From positions 1 through 36,092 of the forward strand of contig CAJMNH010000017.1 in assembly GCA_905214725.1 (NCBI GenBank): a stretch of DNA of 36,092 nucleotides, written 5' to 3'. The stretch is from an uncultured bacterium (GTDB taxonomy: Bacteria > Bacteroidota > Bacteroidia > Bacteroidales > Rikenellaceae). Positions within the stretch are counted from its first letter, which is position 1. Each line of letters opens with the position of its first letter. The position numbers and the translations under genes were made by a program. The notes below the pieces were generated by a model. That model was not told the DNA's origin and searched no databases. It saw nothing but the letters and a program-made list of their open reading frames with translations. Shown here piece by piece: positions 31,009-36,092 of the stretch.

Positions 31009-31523
31009 AGACCGAAGCCTTCGTCTTCGACGTCGACGGCGTTTTCACCGACGGGGGAATCGTCCCCTTCGGCGACGACTTTATCCGTCGTTATTATGCC
31101 AAGGACGGCTACGCCGTCTCTTATGCCACCAAGCTGGGGTATAAAATCTGTATTATCACGGGCGGTCGCGGCAAGTGGTTGCAGGATCGTTTCGAGCGGC
31201 TCCATGTCACGAAGACCTACATCGACTGCGCCGACAAGATCGCTGCGCTGCGCGAATTTCTCGACGAATACGGTCTCGACCCGCGCAACGTCGTCTTTAT
31301 GGGCGACGACATTCCCGATCTGGAGTGCATGCGCGCCGTCGGCATTCCCGTCGCACCGGCCGACGCCGCTTCCGAAATTCTCGAAGCGGCGCGTTACGTC
31401 TCCGAATATCGGGGCGGACAGGGCTGTGTGCGCGACATCATCGAACAGGTGTTGCGCTCGCGCGGCGACTGGGCGCTCCACAGCAAGGGCGTCAACTGTT
31501 CGAAGGAGGCCAAATCCGAGTGA
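30981..31523 (+). CDS. kdsC: 3-deoxy-D-manno-octulosonate 8-phosphate phosphatase (KdsC-like HAD)
   Basis: 180 residues. HAD motif I is F-D-V-D-G-V-F-T-D-G (nucleophile Asp17, Asp19), motif II I-I-T-G-G, motif III the Lys of C-A-D-K, and motif IV G-D-D-I-P-D-L-E-C-M. The pattern and length are those of the tetrameric, cap-less C0 HAD enzyme that frees Kdo from Kdo-8-phosphate for lipid A core synthesis. It ends the yihY operon. Confidence 0.9.
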   Translation: MGNFKEDIVKTEAFVFDVDGVFTDGGIVPFGDDFIRRYYAKDGYAVSYATKLGYKICIITGGRGKWLQDRFERLHVTKTYIDCADKIAALREFLDEYGLDPRNVVFMGDDIPDLECMRAVGIPVAPADAASEILEAARYVSEYRGGQGCVRDIIEQVLRSRGDWALHSKGVNCSKEAKSE

Positions 31524-31604
31524 TCGGCGCTCCGTTCTGTGAAAATCGGTAATTCGGGTAAAACAAACCGTAATCCGTCTGCCTGTTCGTCCGATCGAAA
31601 CCCG

Positions 31605-31612
31605 TAATTTTG
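31605..31612 (+). promoter_or_regulatory. -7 box upstream of the hydrolase-acetyltransferase pair
   Basis: TAATTTTG fits TAnnTTTG; the -33 is weak (TTCG, 15 bases upstream). The leader to the ATG at 31744 is about 125 bases. Nothing else is recognised in the 220-base gap after kdsC. Confidence 0.4.
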
Positions 31613-31743
31613 TATCGGAGAAATCCCTTTTGAACTTGTCCGAGTAGGATTCTTGCCGAATTCGCTCTTTTCGGGGCTTGCAAAGCGGCCCTGAGAGTTG
31701 CAAGGGGACGAATCCGTTTTACAAAAAACAAACGAGTGGCGAT

Positions 31744-32835
31744 ATGAGACGAATTTTGTTTTTTACGGCGCTGGCCGGGGCGGTGTTTTCCACCTCCTGC
31801 GGCGGGCGATGCGACCGTGCGGGCGGCGCGAACGATCCGATTATTAATTCCGATATCACTATGAACGAACAGCTGAATTTAACGCGCGAATGGGACAAGG
31901 TATTTCCCCGGAGCGATAAGGTGAACCACCGCAAGGTAACTTTCCGCAACCGTTACGGCATAACCCTTGCGGCCGACTTGTACATTCCGAAGAACGGCGA
32001 GGGCCGGTTGCCGGCCCTCGCCGTCTGCGGCCCCTTCGGCGCGGTCAAGGAGCAGTCGTCGGGGCTTTACGCCCAGACGATGGCCGAGCGGGGCTTTCTG
32101 ACGATCGCTTTCGACCCCTCCTATACGGGCGAGAGCGGCGGCGAACCCCGTTACGTGGCTTCGCCCGACATCAACACGGAGGATTTCTGCGCGGCCGTCG
32201 ATTATCTCTCGACGCGCGACGATGTGGATCCCGAGCGGATCGGCGTCCTCGGCATCTGCGGCTGGGGCGGCATGGCGCTCAACGCCGCCGCCGTCGACAC
32301 GCGCATCAAGGCGACGGTCGCCTCCACGATGTACGACATGAGCCGCGTGAACGCCAACGGATATTTCGACGCGATGGATGCCGACGCGCGCTACGCACTT
32401 CGTGAAAAACTCAACGCACAGCGCACGGTCGACGCGAAGAACGGCACGTATGCGCGGGCCGGAGGCGTCGTCGACCCGCTTCCTGACGATGCGCCGCAGT
32501 TCGTGAAAGACTACTACGATTACTACAAGACCCCGCGCGGCTACCATCCCCGTTCGCTCAACTCCAACGACGGCTGGAACGCAACTTCGGCCCTTTCGTT
32601 CCTCAATATGCCCCTGCTTGCATACAGCGGCGAAATCCGCAGCGCGGTGTTGTTGATTCACGGCGAGAAGGCTCATTCGCGTTATTTCAGTGAAGACGCA
32701 TTCAAGAAATTGAAGGGTGACGACAAGGAGTTGCTTCTTGTTCCCGGCGCAAGGCATGTCGACCTCTACGACACGAAGGCGGGCATGATCCCCTTCGACC
32801 GGATCGAAACGTTTTTCAAAAGGAATCTGCGATGA
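31744..32835 (+). CDS. Alpha/beta-hydrolase lipoprotein with Cys in the nucleophile elbow
   Basis: 363 residues from the ATG at 31744. A lipoprotein-like leader ends in S-T-S-C (Cys19). The fold is dienelactone-hydrolase-like: oxyanion region C-G-P-F-G-A-V-K-E, Y-T-G-E-S-G-G-E-P, the nucleophile elbow G-I-C-G-W-G-G with Cys172 in place of the usual Ser, and a C-terminal P-G-A-R-H-V-D-L with the presumed catalytic His. A Cys nucleophile occurs in dienelactone hydrolase itself, so this need not be a defect. The substrate is unknown. The stop overlaps the acetyltransferase start (ATGA), so the products are coupled. Confidence 0.88.
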   Translation: MRRILFFTALAGAVFSTSCGGRCDRAGGANDPIINSDITMNEQLNLTREWDKVFPRSDKVNHRKVTFRNRYGITLAADLYIPKNGEGRLPALAVCGPFGAVKEQSSGLYAQTMAERGFLTIAFDPSYTGESGGEPRYVASPDINTEDFCAAVDYLSTRDDVDPERIGVLGICGWGGMALNAAAVDTRIKATVASTMYDMSRVNANGYFDAMDADARYALREKLNAQRTVDAKNGTYARAGGVVDPLPDDAPQFVKDYYDYYKTPRGYHPRSLNSNDGWNATSALSFLNMPLLAYSGEIRSAVLLIHGEKAHSRYFSEDAFKKLKGDDKELLLVPGARHVDLYDTKAGMIPFDRIETFFKRNLR

Positions 32836-33398
32836 ACCTACCCGAATTTCTGGCCTTCGTCGAGACGCGCAGACCGCTCGATACGGAGGAAATCCATCGT
32901 TTCATGGATGAAATGAGCGATGCGGCGCGGCGCATTACGTTCGAGCTGAACAACGCTTACCATACGCCCGACGAAGTGCGGACGCTGCTTTCGCAGCTTT
33001 TCGGGCGGGAAGTCGATCCTTCGCTGCGGGTTTTCCCTCCGTTCTATTCCGATTTCGGCAAGAATATCCATCTCGGAAAGCGGGTCTTTATCAACGCCTG
33101 CTGCCATTTTCAGGATCACGGCGGCATCACGCTCGGCGACGGCTGCCAGATCGGCCACAACGTAGTGTTCGCCACGCTCGACCACGGCATTGCGCGCGAG
33201 GAGCGTCACACGACCCGTCCCGCGCCCATCGTGCTGGGCCGCAACGTCTGGGTCGGTTCGAACGCGACGATTCTGCGGGGAGTCGTCATCGGCGACAACG
33301 CCGTTGTGGCGGCCGGAGCGGTCGTCGCGAAGGACGTGGAGGCCGCTACCATTGTCGGGGGCGTTCCCGCCCGTGTAATTCGCCGCATCGCGGGATAG
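32832..33398 (+). CDS. Hexapeptide-repeat O-acetyltransferase (maltose/galactoside acetyltransferase type)
   Basis: 188 residues. A helical start, then left-handed beta-helix repeats: P-P-F-Y-S-D-F-G-K-N-I-H-L-G-K, I-N-A-C-C-H-F-Q-D, I-T-L-G-D-G-C-Q-I-G-H-N-V-V, with the catalytic His in T-L-D-H-G-I, and I-V-L-G-R-N-V-W-V-G-S-N-A-T-I-L-R-G-V-V-I-G-D-N-A-V-V-A-A-G-A-V-V as the final coils, ending G-V-P-A-R-V-I-R. It would move acetyl from acetyl-CoA to a sugar hydroxyl. Translational coupling to the hydrolase suggests that the two handle related acylated sugars; this is inference. Confidence 0.9.
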   Translation: MNLPEFLAFVETRRPLDTEEIHRFMDEMSDAARRITFELNNAYHTPDEVRTLLSQLFGREVDPSLRVFPPFYSDFGKNIHLGKRVFINACCHFQDHGGITLGDGCQIGHNVVFATLDHGIAREERHTTRPAPIVLGRNVWVGSNATILRGVVIGDNAVVAAGAVVAKDVEAATIVGGVPARVIRRIAG

Positions 33399-33408
33399 CG
33401 TTTTTCGG

Positions 33409-33455
33409 TTGCGAACGTCCCGTTTCGGAATCCGGTCGGCGGATTCGTCTCGCAA
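33409..33455. terminator. Nested inverted repeat between convergent genes
   Basis: GAATCCG/CGGATTC (33428-33434 and 33440-33446) is enclosed by TTGCGA/TCGCAA (33409-33414 and 33450-33455). It lies between two converging genes; on the minus strand it is followed by CCGAAAAACG, a poor T-tract, so terminator function is uncertain. Confidence 0.4.
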
Positions 33456-33482
33456 TCGTAATGTGGAGGAAAGGTTTCCGCT

Positions 33483-35144
33483 TTAACGGAAGAAGAGCAA
33501 CACCACCTGCGCCAGAATCACCCGCACGAACATCGACAGCGGATAGACGGTGGCGTAGCTGACCGAAGGATTGTCTCCCTCGATGGTGTCGTTGGCGTAG
33601 TTCAGTGCCATCGGATTGGCCATCGCTCCGCACAGCATGCCGCATGTCGAACCGAAATCGAGCCGCGACCAGCGCAGGGCGATCCAGCCCATGACGAGCA
33701 CCGGCAGCAGCGTGAGCAGGAATCCCAGACCGATCCACATCGCCCCTTCGGGTCGCATGACTGTGTCGAAGAAGTGTGCGCCGGCGTCCAGCCCCAGACA
33801 GGCCAGATACATCGACAGTCCGATGCCGCGCAGCATCAGGTTGGCGCTCAGCGTAGTATAGGTGACCATGTGCAGGCGCGGACCGAACGTGCCGATCAGA
33901 ATTCCCACGATAATCGGGCCGCCGGCCAACCCCAGCCGTACCGGCGCCGAGATGCCCGGCAGGTGCAGCGGAATGGCGCCCACCGCCAGTCCGAGGATGA
34001 TGCCGATGAAGATGGCGGCGATATTGGGTTCGTTGAGGTGCTTTTCGGCGTTGCCCAGCACCTTCTCGACGTTGTGCACCGCCGGCGCTTCGCCCACGAC
34101 GATCACGCGGTCGCCGATCTGCAAGACGAGGCTCGGCGTCGCCAGCAGCGGCACGCCGCTGCGGTAGACGCGGCTGATGTTGATCCCGTAGCTGTTGCGC
34201 AGGCGCAGCGATCCCAGTTTTTTGCCGTTGATCTCGGGGCGGGTGATGACGATCGACTGCGAGATCAAACGGCTGTCGATGGCGTTCCAGTCGACGTCCT
34301 CCTTGTTCCAGTCGGTCTGTTCCTGCCCGCCGAAAAGGGCCGTCAATGTCTCGACGTTCTGTTCGGTCGTGACGATCAGCAGCCGGTCGCCCTCCTGCAA
34401 CTGCGTGTCGGAGGCGGGGATCGAAACCTTGCCGTCGCGCCACAGCCGTGAAATGACGAAGGGAATGTGGCTGATGCGCGCGATTTCCCGCACGCTCATG
34501 CCGAAGACGCCCGGATTGTGCACCTGAAAAGCGGCGATATACGTATTGTGCGTATCGCCGGATTCCGTTGTCGCCAGATCGCACGGCCTTACCCAGCAGC
34601 GGCGCATCATGAGAATGGCCAGAATTACACCCAGAACGCCCAGCGGATAGGTTACCGCACAGCTCAGTGCCGCGCCGTTCGAAGGGATGCCCAGCTGATT
34701 GAGCGTCTGCTGCGCCGCGCCGAGCGCCGGCGTGTTGGTCGTCGCGCCGCACAATACGCCCATCATTTCGGGAAGCGGCACGGGCGTGATGCGGCTGAAG
34801 AGCACGGTCATGAAGGAGCCGATGGCGATTACGCCCAACCCCAGCAGATTGAGCCGCACGCCGCCCCGATGGAACGAACTGAAAAAGCCCGGCCCTACCT
34901 GCAATCCGAGCGAATAGACGAAGAGCACCAGTCCGAAACTCTCGGCATATTCGAGCATCGCTTCGTCGACCGACAGTCCGATGTGTCCGGCCAGAATTCC
35001 CACGAAGAAGACGAACGTGACCCCCAACGAGATGCCGCCGATGCGCACCTTGCCCAGCGCCATGCCGGCGGCGCAGATCAGGGCGATGACGACCACCGCC
35101 TGCAATGCCGTATGCTCTATGAAAAGGGTGTCGATCCACTCCAT
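33483..35144 (-). CDS. YidE/AspT-family putative transporter with two TrkA-C domains
   Basis: 553 residues from the ATG at 35144. Two membrane halves of about five segments each (residues 10-190 and 370-553) flank a soluble centre with two TrkA-C/RCK-C-like domains (V-R-E-I-A-R-I-S-H-I-P-F-V-I-S-R-L-W-R-D-G-K..G-D-R-L-L-I-V-T; V-Y-R-S-G-V-P-L-L..G-D-R-V-I-V-V-G). Repeated M-G-V-L-C-G-A-T-T-N-T-P-A-L-G and M-L-C-G-A-M-A-N-P-M-A-L-N mark the aspartate:alanine antiporter superfamily. The substrate is unknown. It forms a single-gene unit with its own promoter. Confidence 0.9.
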   Translation of the reverse strand: MEWIDTLFIEHTALQAVVVIALICAAGMALGKVRIGGISLGVTFVFFVGILAGHIGLSVDEAMLEYAESFGLVLFVYSLGLQVGPGFFSSFHRGGVRLNLLGLGVIAIGSFMTVLFSRITPVPLPEMMGVLCGATTNTPALGAAQQTLNQLGIPSNGAALSCAVTYPLGVLGVILAILMMRRCWVRPCDLATTESGDTHNTYIAAFQVHNPGVFGMSVREIARISHIPFVISRLWRDGKVSIPASDTQLQEGDRLLIVTTEQNVETLTALFGGQEQTDWNKEDVDWNAIDSRLISQSIVITRPEINGKKLGSLRLRNSYGINISRVYRSGVPLLATPSLVLQIGDRVIVVGEAPAVHNVEKVLGNAEKHLNEPNIAAIFIGIILGLAVGAIPLHLPGISAPVRLGLAGGPIIVGILIGTFGPRLHMVTYTTLSANLMLRGIGLSMYLACLGLDAGAHFFDTVMRPEGAMWIGLGFLLTLLPVLVMGWIALRWSRLDFGSTCGMLCGAMANPMALNYANDTIEGDNPSVSYATVYPLSMFVRVILAQVVLLFFR

Positions 35145-35166
35145 GATTCCCGCTCGATAAGTTGGA

Positions 35167-35196
35167 CAAATGTACGAAATTTGTCGCAATCTCAAA
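35167..35196 (-). promoter_or_regulatory. Promoter of the YidE-type transporter
   Basis: Minus strand: TTTG (35193-35196), 18-base spacer, TACATTTG (35167-35174). The leader is about 20 bases. Confidence 0.65.
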
Positions 35197-35261
35197 ATAT
35201 TGGAACGATCGGCCTACATATGCCGGACGCGGGGGAAGCCGCTCCTTTTGGAACAGGGCGA

Positions 35262-35293
35262 TTTGGAGGAAATTTCAAATGTTCGTATCTTAG
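35262..35293 (+). promoter_or_regulatory. Promoter of the GNAT gene
   Basis: TTTG (35262-35265), 20-base spacer, TATCTTAG (35286-35293), one mismatch from consensus. It ends 5 bases before the ATG at 35299, so the mRNA would be nearly leaderless. Confidence 0.45.
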
Positions 35294-35298
35294 CGCCT

Positions 35299-35841
35299 AT
35301 GGAAACACTGACATACCGGAGATTGACCTCTACCGCCGATGCGGAGTGGACGGCGGCATACGAGCTTTACGGGAACTCTTTCCCTTCGTGCGAACGGCGC
35401 AGCGAGCGGGATTACGCCGCGGCGCTGGGCGACAGCCGCCTGCATGCCGAGACCGTGTGGGACGGCGGACGGTTCGTGGGGCTGGTCTTCTGGTGGCTCG
35501 CCGACGAGGGATACGCTTATCTCGAACATCTGGCCGTCGAATCTTCTCTGCGCGGCCATAATTACGGCGCCCGCATTCTGCATGATTTGTGCGCTCGCAT
35601 GGGGCGCGTCCTGTTGGAGATCGATCCTCCCGTCGACGATATTTCGCGTCGCCGCCGCAACTTCTATGAACGTAACGGATTTATCTATAACGAATACGAC
35701 TATATTCATCCCTCCTATCTGTTGCCGCCCCAGCCGCATCGGCTGATGGTGATGAGCTATCCCGAAGCGATCACGCCTGCCGAACTCGACGCGTTCCGTC
35801 GCTTTACGCACGGATTGGTGGACAAGTATACGGGCTGCTGA
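35299..35841 (+). CDS. GNAT-family N-acetyltransferase
   Basis: 180 residues from the ATG at 35299, just below a promoter; an upstream in-frame ATG at 35170 would lie inside the divergent promoter region. L-E-H-L-A-V-E-S-S-L-R-G-H-N-Y-G-A-R-I-L-H-D-L is motif A of GNAT enzymes with the acetyl-CoA pyrophosphate loop (R-G-H-N-Y-G-A); F-Y-E-R-N-G-F is motif B. The acceptor is unknown. About 250 bases follow to the window end with palindromic repeats but no gene. Confidence 0.88.
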   Translation: METLTYRRLTSTADAEWTAAYELYGNSFPSCERRSERDYAAALGDSRLHAETVWDGGRFVGLVFWWLADEGYAYLEHLAVESSLRGHNYGARILHDLCARMGRVLLEIDPPVDDISRRRRNFYERNGFIYNEYDYIHPSYLLPPQPHRLMVMSYPEAITPAELDAFRRFTHGLVDKYTGC

Positions 35842-35901
35842 ATTAAGGAATCAAACCATGCGGAAGAACGGTCGGATTTTCGGAATGACGGTTTCTGTAT
35901 T

Positions 35902-35945
35902 GTCATCCTGAGGAGGACGCTTTGGGCGTCCGACGTGAGGATCAA
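35902..35945. repeat. Palindromic intergenic repeat (GTCATCCTGAGG...GAGGATCA)
   Basis: An inner stem GGACGC/GCGTCC with a TTTGG loop sits inside outer arms ATCCT and AGGAT. The edges TGTCATCCTGAG and GAGGATCA are those of a short repeat I recall as dispersed between genes in many Bacteroidales. Only one copy lies in this window. Confidence 0.6.
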
Positions 35946-36015
35946 CCGTTGTTACTTTAACGCGTCAGCCTGTCGCACTGCGAAAAGAGCGGAAAAAGTG
36001 GCGTCGACAGCGCGA

Positions 36016-36072
36016 GCGCTCGGAGCGGGCGTGCGCAAACGGCCTGATCTTGCGTGCCCGCTCAGCGAGCGC
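36016..36072. repeat. Long GC-rich inverted repeat at the right edge
   Basis: GCGCTCGGAGCGGGC (36016-36030) pairs with GCCCGCTCAGCGAGCGC (36056-36072) with only a 2-base bulge, around a 25-base loop. It is probably an intergenic palindromic element; no T-tract is seen before the window ends. Confidence 0.6.
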
Positions 36073-36092
36073 TGGCGGCGGCGCCCGCGGTT

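Noticed and set aside
35757..35945. 62-codon minus-strand frame through the ATCCTGAGG repeat
   Set aside because: The start of its text is a translation of the dispersed repeat and the rest is antisense to the GNAT gene.

Overview
The window looks like chromosome of a high-GC gut Bacteroidales, most like Alistipes (Rikenellaceae). The basis is the Bacteroidetes-type promoters (TTTG / TAnnTTTG, spacer about 19-21), the Bacteroidetes-style lipoproteins (Cys followed by S-K-D-D), the absence of Shine-Dalgarno sequences, high GC, and a futalosine-pathway mqnA. The genus is inferred from memory of such genomes, not from a search.

Layout. 1-1105: the start of a TIR-domain gene behind a secreted SGNH hydrolase (minus strand), then tRNA-Leu(GAG). 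1106-5460: a strikingly AT-rich islet between the tRNA and a hairpin terminator. It carries one giant gene (1256 aa) with an N-terminal SEC-C zinc motif and a C-terminal PD-(D/E)xK nuclease-like domain. 5558-8894: tRNA-Glu(CTC), a DUF3298-like lipoprotein, then exonuclease VII large and small subunits separated by a two-copy palindromic repeat, and a zinc-ribbon methyltransferase. 9059-11670: two adjacent paralogous lipoproteins, each with an EF-hand-type loop and cysteine-rich leucine-rich repeats. 11757-17405 (all minus): a Gfo/Idh/MocA oxidoreductase, folE, an HD phosphohydrolase, an S4-domain protein, a THUMP-like methyltransferase and a short ComEC-type membrane protein.

17500-26769 is a compact minus-strand phage-derived cassette of 11 intact, tightly packed genes: tail-terminator-like, two tail-like proteins, a small protein, ClpP-like prohead protease, major capsid, an unknown protein, portal, a connector-like protein, holin and a lysozyme-like protein. 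It has a promoter and an elaborate repeat-rich leader. No terminase, tape measure, integrase or repressor is recognisable. The capsid gene is bracketed by two hairpin terminators.

26903-36092 returns to housekeeping functions: mqnA (menaquinone), corA (Mg2+), a YihY/BrkB membrane protein, a DUF2520 protein and kdsC (Kdo synthesis for LPS), an alpha/beta-hydrolase lipoprotein coupled to a hexapeptide acetyltransferase, a YidE/AspT-type transporter, a GNAT acetyltransferase, and two intergenic palindromic elements at the right edge.

The least ordinary parts are the SEC-C/nuclease islet beside tRNA-Leu (a candidate single-gene defence system, unproven) and the terminase-less capsid cassette with its phased operator-like repeats.
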